This document shows, in pieces, positions 45,868-55,554 of a DNA stretch of 59,814 nt; positions within the stretch are counted from its first letter, which is position 1, and the number at the start of each line of letters is the position of its first letter. The translations under genes and the position numbers were made by a program. The notes beneath the pieces were generated by a model. That model was not told the DNA's origin, made no database searches, and saw only the letters and a list, made by a program, of their open reading frames with translations. Source of the DNA: Succinivibrionaceae bacterium (GTDB lineage Bacteria; Pseudomonadota; Gammaproteobacteria; Enterobacterales; Succinivibrionaceae); assembly GCA_017480795.1 (NCBI GenBank), contig JAFURY010000041.1:1-59814 (forward strand). Direction: 5' to 3'.

Positions 45868-47893
45868 CGAACTCAACGACCGACAGCAAGAGGCCGTCAG
45901 GTACATCGCCGGTCCATGTCTGGTGATAGCCGGAGCAGGCTCTGGCAAGACCAAGGTGATCACCGAAAAAATCAGCTATCTCATGAAGGAGGCGGGTCTT
46001 CGGGGGTACGAGATCTGCGCCGTCACATTCACCAACAAGGCGGCCCGCGAGATGCGCAACCGCGTCTCCCGAGTGATTGAGCACAATCTGCACAAGGGGT
46101 TGCTGATCACCACCTTTCACTCCCTTGGCCTGCACATTCTGAAGCGCGAGTATGCCCGGGTAGGCCTCAGAAAGAATTTCATTCTCATGGATCCCGGCGA
46201 TCAGAAAAGCATGGTGACATCCATATACCGGGAGATGCTCTCAAACGGAAACGACGAGTCCACGGTGGACGAAGAGGTGGTTGCCGAAACGCTGCGCGCC
46301 ATATCCAGAGCCAAAATGAAGGGTCTGTCGCCGGACGAGTTCATGACCCAGGCGACGGCGCAGGATCAGGTACACGGGATCATATACGGCCAGTACGAGA
46401 ATCTTATGAACGCCTACAGCGCCGTGGACTTTGACGATCTGGTGCTGAAGCCGATGAAGCTGCTGCAGACCGACGAGGAAGCGAGAAAACGCTGGCAGAG
46501 CAGGTTCAGGCACATACTGGTGGACGAATATCAGGACACCAACAGCACCCAGTACGAGTTTCTCAAACTGCTTATCGGAATTCGCCGGAAATTCACCTTC
46601 GTAGGCGATGACGATCAGTCCATCTATGCGTGGCGCGGAGCCGAGCCGGAAAACATAAACAAGCTCAGTCAGGATTTTCCTGAGCTGAAAATAATCAAAC
46701 TGGAGCAGAACTACCGCTCCTGCGGCCGGATCCTGCATATAGCCAACAGTCTCATCGCCAACAACAGCCACCTTATCAGCAAAAGACTGTTCTCGTCCTT
46801 CGCCTACGGCGATCCCGTAGTGATCCGCGAAACCCGCGATCCGGTCAGAGAGGCGGAGTATGTTTCGGCTGAAATCTATTCTCAGAGAGTATCCCGAAAT
46901 CTGAAGTTCCGTGACTTCGGCGTGCTGTACCGGACCAATTTCCAGTCCCGCGAAATGGAAAAAATATTCCGGGAAAACCGCATACCATACCGCATAAACG
47001 GCGACGTGTCATTTTTTGACCGCGCCGAAGTCAAAGACATCATGTCCTACTACCGGGTGCTGGCGAATCCCAATGACGACAACGCTCTCATCAGAATCAT
47101 AAACGTTCCAAGACGAGAGATCGGCAATGTGACCAAGCAGAAACTGGGGGAATACGCCCGAAGCAACGGTCTGAGTCTGTACGAGGCCATCAGCAGCTTT
47201 GAGCTCCGGCAGGAGCTTTCATCCAAGGCCGGCGAGGCGCTTGCCGGTTTCAAGGAGATGATCGAGGATTTCAGAGAGCGCATCGAGGATGGCGAGGAAA
47301 CGGAAGTGATCTCCGATCTGTTTGACTCCATCGGCTATATGGCTCATCTCATGAGCGACAGTCCAACCGAGCAGGTGGCCGCTATAAAGTACGACAATGT
47401 GCTGACGCTGCAGAAATGGCTGATAATGAAACTGAAAGGCTCTCCTTCGGAGGGGATGCCGCCCGCCGAATTCGGCGATGCGGTTTCGTCGCTCTGTCTG
47501 AGAGAAATGCTTGACCAGTCCGACAGCGACTCCAATCCGGAGCTTGATCAGGTCCAGATGATGACCGTTCATGCCGCAAAGGGACTAGAGTTCACCTCCG
47601 TGTTCATTATCGGCTGCGAGGAAAACATAATTCCGCACCAGAACAGCATAGAGAACAACACGATCGAGGAAGAAAGAAGACTCATGTACGTGGGAATAAC
47701 CAGAGCCAAGCGTTACCTTACCATTACGCACTGCCTGTCAAGAAAACAGGAGAAGGCCAAGATATCGCGTTTCATAAAGGAACTGCCGCAGGAGGATCTT
47801 GCATTCGAAACCATAGCCTCTGCCAAGGAGGTCAATCATGACAGGAACATAGAAGCTATGGACAGATTGCTTAATAACTTGCTGAATGAGTAG
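45857..47893 (+). CDS. rep: ATP-dependent DNA helicase Rep
   Basis: Rep is a 3'-5' superfamily 1A helicase that clears proteins, notably transcription complexes, ahead of the replisome. Motifs are LNDRQQEAV (Q motif), IAGAGSGKTKVIT (Walker A), LLVDEYQDTN-type motif II (ILVDEYQDTNSTQYEF), VGDDDQSIYAWRGAEPEN (motif III) and MTVHAAKGLEFTSVFI (motif V). The 678 residues match E. coli Rep (673), and the spacing around PRREIG is Rep-like, not UvrD-like. It is the last gene of the spoT operon, 38 bases before tRNA-Arg. Confidence 0.93.
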   Translation: MSADELNDRQQEAVRYIAGPCLVIAGAGSGKTKVITEKISYLMKEAGLRGYEICAVTFTNKAAREMRNRVSRVIEHNLHKGLLITTFHSLGLHILKREYARVGLRKNFILMDPGDQKSMVTSIYREMLSNGNDESTVDEEVVAETLRAISRAKMKGLSPDEFMTQATAQDQVHGIIYGQYENLMNAYSAVDFDDLVLKPMKLLQTDEEARKRWQSRFRHILVDEYQDTNSTQYEFLKLLIGIRRKFTFVGDDDQSIYAWRGAEPENINKLSQDFPELKIIKLEQNYRSCGRILHIANSLIANNSHLISKRLFSSFAYGDPVVIRETRDPVREAEYVSAEIYSQRVSRNLKFRDFGVLYRTNFQSREMEKIFRENRIPYRINGDVSFFDRAEVKDIMSYYRVLANPNDDNALIRIINVPRREIGNVTKQKLGEYARSNGLSLYEAISSFELRQELSSKAGEALAGFKEMIEDFRERIEDGEETEVISDLFDSIGYMAHLMSDSPTEQVAAIKYDNVLTLQKWLIMKLKGSPSEGMPPAEFGDAVSSLCLREMLDQSDSDSNPELDQVQMMTVHAAKGLEFTSVFIIGCEENIIPHQNSIENNTIEEERRLMYVGITRAKRYLTITHCLSRKQEKAKISRFIKELPQEDLAFETIASAKEVNHDRNIEAMDRLLNNLLNE

Positions 47894-47913
47894 ATATAAA
47901 AGAGAAAAAAGTA

Positions 47914-47919
47914 TATAAT
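47914..47919 (+). promoter_or_regulatory. -10 element of the tRNA-Arg gene
   Basis: A perfect TATAAT lies 12 bases before the tRNA 5' end and is followed by a GC-rich CTCCCGC segment like the stringent discriminator of tRNA promoters. The -35 is weak and would overlap the end of rep. Confidence 0.6.
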
Positions 47920-47931
47920 CTCCCGCATAAA

Positions 47932-48007
47932 GCACCTGTAGCCTAATGGATAAGGCGTCACCCTCCGGAGGTGAAGATTGTGGGTTCGACCCCCGCCAGG
48001 TGCGCCA
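47932..48007 (+). tRNA. tRNA-Arg (anticodon CCG)
   Basis: The 76 bases fold as a standard cloverleaf. The acceptor stem is GCACCTG/CAGGTGC with discriminator G and an encoded CCA. The D-arm includes AGCCTAATGGATAAGGC. The anticodon stem TCACC/GGTGA closes the loop CTCCGGA, giving anticodon CCG. The T-arm is TGGGTTCGACCCCCG. It reads CGG codons and follows rep directly. Confidence 0.97.
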
Positions 48008-48183
48008 TCACCAACCGAAAGAGTTGAAAAACTCCGGACTTCAAGAAACATCATCCGCACCGAAAGTCTCCTCCGTCTCTTGTTTACGCTGGCTCAGATC
48101 GCTGTCCGCCAAGCGAAGCGACCAATCCCGCCTGTTACGAAAGACGAAACTTCGCGGCAGACAGATCACGGTTTGACTTTTGG

Positions 48184-48609
48184 CTAAGAGTCTTCCGTAG
48201 TTTCTGTAGCTTCAGGAGTCTGCTCGTCGTCATCCTCTTCGCACTTGATCAGCGACTCCAGATCTTGAGACAATATCGCCGCCATCTGCTGCGATAAAAC
48301 GCTCATTGTCAGCGCCAGTTTCCGAATTCTTTCCTCAAACTTTCTTTTGGTTACGGAAAGTTGTTTAGGTTTCACAGACTTGATTTCTGACTGAACAGTT
48401 TCGTCAGCGTCCGAGATTTGATTCAAAACCGGTTTAACCCGAGCCCGCCCGCGCTTGCCATTGGGAACAATCTGATCGGTTGCAGGATCGATTTTTCCTA
48501 TACACCTTCTCTTGGGAACCTTTCTCTGCTTAAGTTCATCCCAAACGTATTCCACCTCGTAGGCATACCATACATTCATCCGCTTGTTATAGGAACGAGA
48601 CTGATACAT
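48184..48609 (-). CDS. Probable N-terminal remnant of a DDE transposase
   Basis: The 141-residue frame resembles only the N-terminal region of large IS1634/IS4-type transposases (NVWYAYEVEYVWDELKQRKVPKRRCIGKIDP, then IVPNGKRGR). The rest is a charged helical segment and an acidic tail ending at TGA 48184-48186, with no DDE core. GAGGG lies about ten bases before the ATG. It may be a truncated transposase, or a stand-alone gene that captured this domain. No inverted repeats were found. It lies 176 bases from the tRNA-Arg end. Confidence 0.5.
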   Translation of the reverse strand: MYQSRSYNKRMNVWYAYEVEYVWDELKQRKVPKRRCIGKIDPATDQIVPNGKRGRARVKPVLNQISDADETVQSEIKSVKPKQLSVTKRKFEERIRKLALTMSVLSQQMAAILSQDLESLIKCEEDDDEQTPEATETTEDS

Positions 48610-48710
48610 GTAGCCGAGCCCTCAACTAAATACACTAAATTGAAACATACGCTAAAAAATCAATTTATTGTATATTCTGATTTAACTGCAAAAATGATTG
48701 GGACGCCGCG

Positions 48711-49526
48711 CTAGACCAGATTTCTTCCCTGCAGATATTCAAGCAGAGCACTTCTGTACCTGCCTTCCTCAAGAGGAGAGAAACTGTCGGAAAGATCGTC
48801 GCCAAGCGGAACAAGATCGGCAGGCAACGCGTTTTTGACAAAATCGTAACCGTACACCACCGCTTTCATGTCTGGCGTGTAATTGTCCGTGATGTTGAGA
48901 CTCACCACATCAACGAACTTCTGATCGAATTTCCACTTCTCCAGGATCATCCTTCCCAGGATGCTTCTGAGAGTATCCTTCCACTGATAAACCATTTCGG
49001 AGCTGAACTGCACCTGCGTCACTCTTTCTATGGCGTCAAGTTCCGAATATATGGGCAGGAAACCGATATTCAGAAAGATGGAGGCCAGAGAGATATAGTC
49101 GCCGACCTGCATCGGGAGGTCGCCGTTGATGAGCTGGTAGGCAGTCAGCGAATAGCGGCTGATTCTGCGGGAGGTTTCGTAGTCCTGCCGGCACATGGCG
49201 TGAAGAAGTTTGGAATGGAAACTGTATCCCTGAAGGATGGACATTGCAAGAACCAGATTGACGGTGCCGTTCATGCCGATACGGTTGATCGCCATATGAA
49301 GGGATGTAATGGTGCATCCCGGGTGACTGTAGCGCATGGTCTGGGCAAGACGTATCAGCTGCGCCGAAACGCTGGCGTCGTGACCGATAAGAACCGCAAG
49401 ATCGTTGAGAGTTGATTTGGGATCCGAGGCCAGATTTCTGAGTTTGACCGCATTGTCGGGAAGACTTGGGAGAGATATTTTTCCCGTCCTCAGTTTATCT
49501 CTGATGGTGGCACCGATATCCTGCAT
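48711..49526 (-). CDS. HDOD domain protein
   Basis: The 271-residue protein is made of an HDOD domain (about residues 10-210), a metal-free relative of HD hydrolases used in signalling. Typical stretches are LPSLPDNAVKLRNLASDPKSTLNDLAVLIGHDASVSAQLIRLAQ and LHMAINRIGMNGTVNLVLAMS. Family members sit in chemotaxis, c-di-GMP and stress networks. AGGAG precedes ATG 49526; the frame extends to 49592 without a better start. No receiver or other output domain is fused, so its pathway is open. Confidence 0.82.
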   Translation of the reverse strand: MQDIGATIRDKLRTGKISLPSLPDNAVKLRNLASDPKSTLNDLAVLIGHDASVSAQLIRLAQTMRYSHPGCTITSLHMAINRIGMNGTVNLVLAMSILQGYSFHSKLLHAMCRQDYETSRRISRYSLTAYQLINGDLPMQVGDYISLASIFLNIGFLPIYSELDAIERVTQVQFSSEMVYQWKDTLRSILGRMILEKWKFDQKFVDVVSLNITDNYTPDMKAVVYGYDFVKNALPADLVPLGDDLSDSFSPLEEGRYRSALLEYLQGRNLV

Positions 49527-49712
49527 AAAAACTCCTAAATCCAGCAATATCAGAGGCTTGAAAGTTCTTGCTGTACAAATAGCAAACACCAACTGATTTT
49601 ATTAAAACGGTACCGGCATTTCAACAGGCCCTCCCTTTTGACTCGTTACAATGTGAAGTCATACCCGTGACGGCAGGAAACGGGCCGGCGTGAATCCGCA
49701 ACCATAAAAAAA

Positions 49713-49739
49713 CCCCGCCTAACGGCAGGGTCTTCTTGC
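49713..49739 (-). terminator. Rho-independent terminator of pgi
   Basis: On the minus strand CCCTGCC-GTTA-GGCGGGG forms a 7-bp stem followed by seven T residues (positions 49712-49706). It lies 28 bases after the pgi stop. Confidence 0.92.
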
Positions 49740-49757
49740 TGTCAGCAACTGACGGGC

Positions 49758-51407
49758 TTATTTCATCGCCTTCCAGGCGTTGATAAGACCATTGGTGGAG
49801 GAATCATGCGACTGCACGGCTGAACTGTCCTGCAGTTCCTTGAGGATCTTTCCTGCCAGCTGCTTGCCAAGCTCCACGCCCCACTGGTCGAAGCTGAAGA
49901 TGTTCCATATTGCGCCCTGAACGAAAATCTTGTGCTCGTACATTGCGACCAGAGCGCCGAGAGTTCTCGGAGTCAGTTTCTTGAACAGAATGGAGTTGGT
50001 TGGACGGTTGCCCTCGAAAATCTTGAACGGAACCAGTTCGGCAACCTCTTCGAGAGTCTTGCCCTTGGCCAGAAATTCCTGCTCTACCTGCTCCTTGCTC
50101 TTGCCGAAGGCCAGAGCCTCGGTTTGGGCGAAGAAGTTCGCCAGCAGTTTTTCGTGATGATCGCCGATCGGATTGTGAGACTGCGCCGGAGCAAGGAAAT
50201 CGCAAGGAATGATCTTGGTGCCTTGATGGATCAGCTGATAGAAGGCATGCTGTCCGTTGGTGCCAGGCTCGCCCCAGATGATCGGACCGGTCTGATAGTT
50301 GACCACCTTTCCGTTGCGATCCACGTACTTGCCGTTGGATTCCATGTTGCCCTGCTGGAAATAGGCTGGGAATCTGTGCATGTACTGATCGTATGGAAGA
50401 ATAGCCTCCGACTCGAAACCGTAAAAGTTGTTGTACCAGATTCCGATAAGAGCCAGAATTACCGGAATGTTCTGCTCCAGCTTGGCGGTGGAGAAATGAA
50501 CATCCATGTCGAAGGCGCCTGCCAGGAGTTCCTCGAAGTTGTCAAAGCCTATGGAAAGCGCGATGGAAAGGCCAATGGCAGACCAGGAGGAGTAGCGACC
50601 GCCAACCCAGTCCCAGAACTCGAACATGTTGTTGGTATCAATGCCGAATTTGGCGACGCCCTCGGCGTTGGTGGACAGAGCGACAAAGTGCTTGGCCACA
50701 TGAGCCTCTTCCTTTGCGGATTTCAGGAACCAGTCCCTTGCGGTATAGGCGTTGGTCATGGTTTCCTGAGTGGTGAATGTCTTTGAAGCGATCAGGAAAA
50801 TTGTTGTCTCAGGGTCGCACTTCTTCAGAGTTTCGGCAATGTGGGTGCCGTCAACGTTTGAGACGAAATAGGAAGTCAGACGCTGTTTGTATGGACGAAG
50901 AGCCTCGCTCATCATCACCGGTCCCAGATCCGAGCCGCCGATTCCGATATTGACCACGGTTTCAATCGGCTTGCCGGTATAACCCTTCCACTGTCCGCCA
51001 ATAACCTTGGCGCAGAAATCCTTCATTTTTGCCAGCACGGCATTGACCTTCGGCATTACATTTTCGCCGTCGACGAAGATCTCGGTCTTGGATCTGTTGC
51101 GCAGCGCGGTGTGCAGCACGGCGCGTCCCTCGGTGCGGTTGATTTTCTCGCCGGTAAACATCGAATCGATGGCTTCGCTGAGCTTGGTCTCCCGGGCCAG
51201 ATCGAAAAGAAGCTTCATGGTCTCCTCGTCAACGATGTTCTTTGAATAATCGACGAGAATGTCCTCCTTAGGAAACGATATGGAGAACTTGCCGAAGCGC
51301 TGAGGATCGGAAGCAAAAAGATCCTTGATGGTGCGATTCTTGTTCTTGTTGAAATGGTCCTGAAGAGCCTTCCAGGCATTGGTGGTAGTTGGATTGATAT
51401 TTTGCAT
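49758..51407 (-). CDS. pgi: Glucose-6-phosphate isomerase
   Basis: Pgi interconverts glucose-6-phosphate and fructose-6-phosphate. The 549 residues match E. coli Pgi exactly in length. Signatures are [47 protein letters not shown] and [18 protein letters not shown], with the catalytic glutamate context [18 protein letters not shown]. Codon choice is like the neighbours. It is flanked by its own terminator and a long upstream region, so probably monocistronic. Confidence 0.98.
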   Translation of the reverse strand: MQNINPTTTNAWKALQDHFNKNKNRTIKDLFASDPQRFGKFSISFPKEDILVDYSKNIVDEETMKLLFDLARETKLSEAIDSMFTGEKINRTEGRAVLHTALRNRSKTEIFVDGENVMPKVNAVLAKMKDFCAKVIGGQWKGYTGKPIETVVNIGIGGSDLGPVMMSEALRPYKQRLTSYFVSNVDGTHIAETLKKCDPETTIFLIASKTFTTQETMTNAYTARDWFLKSAKEEAHVAKHFVALSTNAEGVAKFGIDTNNMFEFWDWVGGRYSSWSAIGLSIALSIGFDNFEELLAGAFDMDVHFSTAKLEQNIPVILALIGIWYNNFYGFESEAILPYDQYMHRFPAYFQQGNMESNGKYVDRNGKVVNYQTGPIIWGEPGTNGQHAFYQLIHQGTKIIPCDFLAPAQSHNPIGDHHEKLLANFFAQTEALAFGKSKEQVEQEFLAKGKTLEEVAELVPFKIFEGNRPTNSILFKKLTPRTLGALVAMYEHKIFVQGAIWNIFSFDQWGVELGKQLAGKILKELQDSSAVQSHDSSTNGLINAWKAMK

Positions 51408-51851
51408 AACACTTCCAGTTTTCAGAAAGAAAAAACAGCATAAACGCAGTCATTTTAGCATTTTTGAAGTAAGGTTTGTATGACGGGCAAATTCAAAGAC
51501 AATCCGGCCGCAAAATCCCGCCAGCCGGTGCCGGCCGACGCTGGAAAACCGGTTTCTGAAACAGGATTCCACGACTGACATTCAACTGCAGCTGACCGCG
51601 ACCAGGATTCGGAACCGCGTGCCCCGCATGAAAACCCGACCATCGGAACACCTGCGGATTTCAGCCACGGACCCCTCGAAAAATGCGCCAACGCATGCCT
51701 TTCGCAAGGCCCGAGCAAGACAAACAATGTTTCAAATTCTCCCGTTAGATCTTTACGGTTCAAGTCAGATCGGCTAAACTTTTCACCATTCGAAACACTT
51801 CGAAATCCAGTTTTTCACTGGGTCAAATTTAAGTTATTTTAGGAGTTTTTC
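51408..51851 (+). other. Divergent pgi/ilvC intergenic region
   Basis: This 444-base stretch holds the promoters of pgi and ilvC. Near ilvC are the direct repeat TTCGAA-ACAC-TTCGAA and a small hairpin (CCAGT-TTTTC-ACTGG, 51807-51821). A 102-codon minus-strand frame lacks a ribosome site and homology. No IlvY gene or clear IlvY operator is visible. Confidence 0.4.
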
Positions 51852-53339
51852 ATGGCTAATTATTTCAATACATTAAGCCTCCACAACCAGCTCGATCAGC
51901 TTGGTCGCTGTCGCTTCATGTCACGCGACGAATTCAGCGACGGATGCAATTTCCTCAAGGGAAAGAAAGTTGTTATCGTAGGCTGCGGCGCGCAGGGTCT
52001 CAATCAGGGTCTTAATATGCGCGATTCCGGTCTTGACGTGTCATACGCACTGAGAAAGGAAGCAATTGAGCAGAAGAGAAAATCCTTCGTTCAGGCTACC
52101 GAAAACGGTTTCAAGGTAGGCACCTACGAGGAGCTCATTCCTACAGCCGATCTGGTAATCAATCTGACTCCTGACAAGCAGCACTCCAAGGTTGTCGAGG
52201 CCGTAATGCCTCTGATGAAGCAGGGCGCGGCTCTTGGCTATTCCCACGGCTTCAACATCGTGGAAGTAGGTCAGCAGATCCGTCCTGACATCACCGTTGT
52301 AATGTCCGCTCCTAAGTGCCCAGGCACTGAGGTTCGCCACGAATACCAGCGCGGTTTCGGCGTTCCAACCCTGATCGCCGTTCATCCTGCCAACGATCCT
52401 AAGGGCGAGGGCATGGCCATCGCCAAGGCATGGTGCGCAGCCACCGGCGGTCACAAGGCTGGCGTTCTTGAATCTTCCTTCGTTGCCGAAGTCAAATCCG
52501 ACCTCATGGGCGAGCAGACCATTCTCTGCGGCATGCTCCAGACCGCTTCGTTGCTGTGCTTTGACAAGATGGTAGAGCTTGGCATCGATCCGTCATACGC
52601 CTGCAAGCTCCTTCAGTTCGGATGGGAAACACAGGGCGAGGCGCTAAAGTTCGGCGGCGTTACCAACATGCTCGACCGACTTTCCAACCCAGCCAAGATC
52701 AGAGCTTTCCAACTGGCTGAGGAACTGAAGCAGATCATGCGTCCTCTCTACCAGGAGCATATGGACAACATCATGAGCGGCAAGTTCTCTTCCACCATGA
52801 TGGCCGACTGGGACAAGGGCGATCCAGATCTTCTCGGCTGGAGACAGGCTACAGGCGAAACTCCTTTTGAAAAGGCCAAGTGCACCGACGCAACCATAAC
52901 CGAGCAGGAGTATTTCGACAAGGGCATTCTGATGGTGGCTATGGCAGCTGCCGGCGTTGAGCTTGCATTTGAAACCATGACATCATCAGGCATCAAGCCA
53001 GAGTCGGCTTACTACGAATCACTTCACGAGCTGCCTCTGATTGAAAACACCATCGCCCGCAAGCGTCTTTACGAAATGAACGTGGTTATTTCAGACACCG
53101 CCGAGTACGGCAACTATCTGTTCGCCAACAAGTGCGTTCCTCTGCTGAAGGACTTCATGAAAAAGATCACCATCGAGGATATCGGCGGCGGTCTCAAGGA
53201 ACCTAACGCCCCAGTGGACAACGAGACTCTGGTAGAGGTCAATGAAGCCATCAGAAACCATCCTATTGAGGTGGTAGGCAAGAAGCTCCGCGGCTACATG
53301 ACCGACATGAAGAGAATCGCTGTCGGCGGAAGCAAGTAA
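51852..53339 (+). CDS. ilvC: Ketol-acid reductoisomerase, class II
   Basis: IlvC performs the second step of valine, leucine and isoleucine synthesis with NADPH and Mg2+. The 495 residues correspond to the long (class II) enteric form (E. coli 491), with the duplicated C-terminal knotted domain. The nucleotide fold is [21 protein letters not shown] and the metal/substrate region includes [29 protein letters not shown] precedes the ATG. It is not linked to ilvBN, ilvD or ilvE here and ends in a strong terminator. Confidence 0.98.
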   Translation: MANYFNTLSLHNQLDQLGRCRFMSRDEFSDGCNFLKGKKVVIVGCGAQGLNQGLNMRDSGLDVSYALRKEAIEQKRKSFVQATENGFKVGTYEELIPTADLVINLTPDKQHSKVVEAVMPLMKQGAALGYSHGFNIVEVGQQIRPDITVVMSAPKCPGTEVRHEYQRGFGVPTLIAVHPANDPKGEGMAIAKAWCAATGGHKAGVLESSFVAEVKSDLMGEQTILCGMLQTASLLCFDKMVELGIDPSYACKLLQFGWETQGEALKFGGVTNMLDRLSNPAKIRAFQLAEELKQIMRPLYQEHMDNIMSGKFSSTMMADWDKGDPDLLGWRQATGETPFEKAKCTDATITEQEYFDKGILMVAMAAAGVELAFETMTSSGIKPESAYYESLHELPLIENTIARKRLYEMNVVISDTAEYGNYLFANKCVPLLKDFMKKITIEDIGGGLKEPNAPVDNETLVEVNEAIRNHPIEVVGKKLRGYMTDMKRIAVGGSK

Positions 53340-53374
53340 CGAAGCCGGAATAGAACGATTCGCGATATTGAATG

Positions 53375-53404
53375 GACTCCGGTTATGCCGGAGTCTTTTT
53401 TTTT
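53375..53404 (+). terminator. Rho-independent terminator of ilvC
   Basis: A perfect 8-bp stem (GACTCCGG/CCGGAGTC) with a 5-base loop is followed by nine T residues. Confidence 0.95.
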
Positions 53405-53445
53405 GCGCAGGCAGTAAAAACAGATAACTTGCAAAGGAGTTTTAC

Positions 53446-54630
53446 ATGATTTCAGAGAAGATGTACAAACTGGGTTCAAATCGCTCTGTCATAAGAGAAC
53501 TGTTTGAATTCGGCAAAAAACGCAAAGCGGAAATTGGCGATGACAACGTGTATGATTTCAGTATCGGAAATCCCAGCGTTCCGTCTCCCAAGATAATTCA
53601 GGATACGCTGATTAAAATTCTGTCCGAGCAGGAACCTACCGCAATTCACGGCTATACCTCTGCCCAGGGCGATCCATCGGTAAGAAAAGCCATTGCGGAC
53701 GATCTAAACGCAAGATACGAAACGCAGTTCACCGCAGACAACTTTTACATGACCTGCGGAGCTGCCGCATCCCTTACCATATCCATAAGAGCGGTAATAA
53801 CCGATGCTGCCGACGAATTCATAACCTTTGCGCCGTTTTTTACCGAGTACCGCGTATTCGTTGAATCTCAGGGCGGCAAGCTGGTAGTTGTTCCTCCAAA
53901 GGAGCCTGATTTTCAGATTGACCTGAAACAGTTTGAAGAGAGCATCACCCCAAAAACAGCGGCTGTTATCATCAACTCGCCAAACAATCCAAGCGGCGTC
54001 ATCTACTCCGAAGAAACCATCAAAGGACTTGCGGCGATACTTGAAGCGAAGGAAAAGGAATACCACCGGGAGATCTATCTGATTTCCGACGAGCCGTACC
54101 GAGAAATCAATTACGGAAAGGTTCCTCCATTCGTCACCAAATACTACAACAACTCCATCATCTGCTATTCATACAGCAAATCGCTGTCTCTGCCGGGAGA
54201 GCGTATAGGCTATGTTCTGGTACCAAACCAGATGAAGGACTGGCAGAAGGTTTACGCAGCCATATGCGGCTCGGGGAGATCACTGGGATTCATCTGCGCG
54301 CCAAGTCTGTTCCAGAAACTTATAGCGCAAACCGCCGGCCTTACTTCCGATCTCTCGATCTATGCCAAAAACCGCGATCTCCTGTACAAGGGACTTACCT
54401 CTCTGGGTTTCAGCTGCGTCTACCCTGACGGCGCTTTCTATCTGTTCATGAAAACCAAGGAGTCTGATACCGCCGCATTCTGCGAAAAGGCGAAAAAGTA
54501 CGATCTGCTGCTTGTGCCTGCTGACGACTTCGGATGTCCGGGCTATGTAAGAATTGCATATTGTGTAAGCACCGCCATGATAGAGCGTTCTATGGCAGCA
54601 TTTGCGAAGCTGGCAGACGAATACAAGTAG
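53446..54630 (+). CDS. PLP-dependent class I/II aminotransferase (AspC/AlaA-like)
   Basis: This is a fold-type I aminotransferase of 394 residues. Key sites are the AVIINSPNNPSGVIY loop, the aspartate contacting the pyridine nitrogen in YLISDEPYREI, the Schiff-base lysine in CYSYSKSLSLPGERIGYV, and the carboxylate-binding arginine in GYVRIAYC. Aspartate, alanine or aromatic substrates are all possible. A strong AAAGGAG lies before ATG 53446. Its position after ilvC could be chance, since a terminator separates them. Confidence 0.88.
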   Translation: MISEKMYKLGSNRSVIRELFEFGKKRKAEIGDDNVYDFSIGNPSVPSPKIIQDTLIKILSEQEPTAIHGYTSAQGDPSVRKAIADDLNARYETQFTADNFYMTCGAAASLTISIRAVITDAADEFITFAPFFTEYRVFVESQGGKLVVVPPKEPDFQIDLKQFEESITPKTAAVIINSPNNPSGVIYSEETIKGLAAILEAKEKEYHREIYLISDEPYREINYGKVPPFVTKYYNNSIICYSYSKSLSLPGERIGYVLVPNQMKDWQKVYAAICGSGRSLGFICAPSLFQKLIAQTAGLTSDLSIYAKNRDLLYKGLTSLGFSCVYPDGAFYLFMKTKESDTAAFCEKAKKYDLLLVPADDFGCPGYVRIAYCVSTAMIERSMAAFAKLADEYK

Positions 54631-54900
54631 AAAGACGGATCTGAACAAGGAATCCTGCTGGCTTGGTCCGACGACGATGCCAAATCAGCTCCAAAAACAG
54701 CCTGCAAATCTTCAGGCTGTTTTTTTATGTGCTAAAATTGATACGATCTTCAGGCTGTTGCAAAATTCGGCAACAGCATTAGGTCAGGCCAATCCGCAAG
54801 CCTTCAGGTTCGGTGGTCATGTTGCAATCGCGCCACAGGCCTGATGAATGTTTAAGCAGCAGATCAATCAGTATCTTGCACAACATAAAACCGGAACGTT
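54631..54900 (+). other. Intergenic region with terminator, repeat and hairpin
   Basis: It contains the aminotransferase terminator, a repeat of ATCTTCAGGCTGTT (near 54709 and 54749) and a perfect hairpin GCTGTTGC-(8)-GCAACAGC starting near 54755. No gene is called; a short untranslated RNA is conceivable. Confidence 0.4.
54697..54726 (+). terminator. Rho-independent terminator of the aminotransferase gene
   Basis: ACAGCCTG pairs with CAGGCTGT and is followed by six more T residues, about 70 bases after the stop. The A-run before the stem makes it potentially active on both strands. Confidence 0.88.
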
Positions 54901-55554
54901 ATGATATCTTTAGCCAAAATCAAATCATATATCCTCCGCCTAATCGGATGTATTGCTGTTGTAGCCATAATATGCGGAATCTGCTACGCGCTGAGAACCG
55001 CCATAGTTGACTACGATCCTGTGGAGATATCAATGAACGCCAAAATTCCACAGGAACAGAACGTAAAAATCTATTACACCACCTCCATGCACGAGGACTT
55101 CAGCAAAACCAGAATGCAGGAATGCCATCTGAACAGAACAGAGCAGCAGGAACAGATTCTCTGCACAATCCTGAAGGTGCCGGCAATCCACAAGATCAAA
55201 TTCGAATTCGCGCAGAATGCCGATAAAACCGTCATTGGGGATCTGACAGTGGCATCCGGCGAAGAAAGCGCAAAACTGAACGATGCCTCTTCCTTCCGAT
55301 TTGAAAACACCGCATCAGAATCAGCATCCTCCAGCCAGATCAGCTTCAGCAGCGAAAAACTGAACCCGTCGGTGGAATACTTCGGAAAAATCAACATTTC
55401 ATCTGACGGTCATGTGTGGTTTTTCCCTGTGAACGTCTATACCTGCTCTATTGCAGCCCTGATCGTTTTTGCCGGTTTCTGGTGGCTGCTTTCCGTCATT
55501 TCCGTTATAAACAGTGACATCGAATCCTCTCTTGTCAAAAAGGAGTCTAACTAA
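54901..55554 (+). CDS. Membrane protein of unknown function, two spans
   Basis: The 217-residue protein has a hydrophobic segment at about residues 12-30 (LRLIGCIAVVAIICGICYAL) and another near the C-terminus (about 183-205, SIAALIVFAGFWWLLSVIS), with a charged periplasmic-looking domain between them. The soluble part has two cysteines (MQECH, EQILCTI) that could form a disulfide. No family is recognised. Its TAA overlaps the darP ATG, which implies translational coupling. Confidence 0.65.
   Translation: MISLAKIKSYILRLIGCIAVVAIICGICYALRTAIVDYDPVEISMNAKIPQEQNVKIYYTTSMHEDFSKTRMQECHLNRTEQQEQILCTILKVPAIHKIKFEFAQNADKTVIGDLTVASGEESAKLNDASSFRFENTASESASSSQISFSSEKLNPSVEYFGKINISSDGHVWFFPVNVYTCSIAALIVFAGFWWLLSVISVINSDIESSLVKKESN

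Noticed and set aside
51455..51763. 102-codon minus-strand frame between pgi and ilvC
   Set aside because: No ribosome site, no homology and compositional noise.
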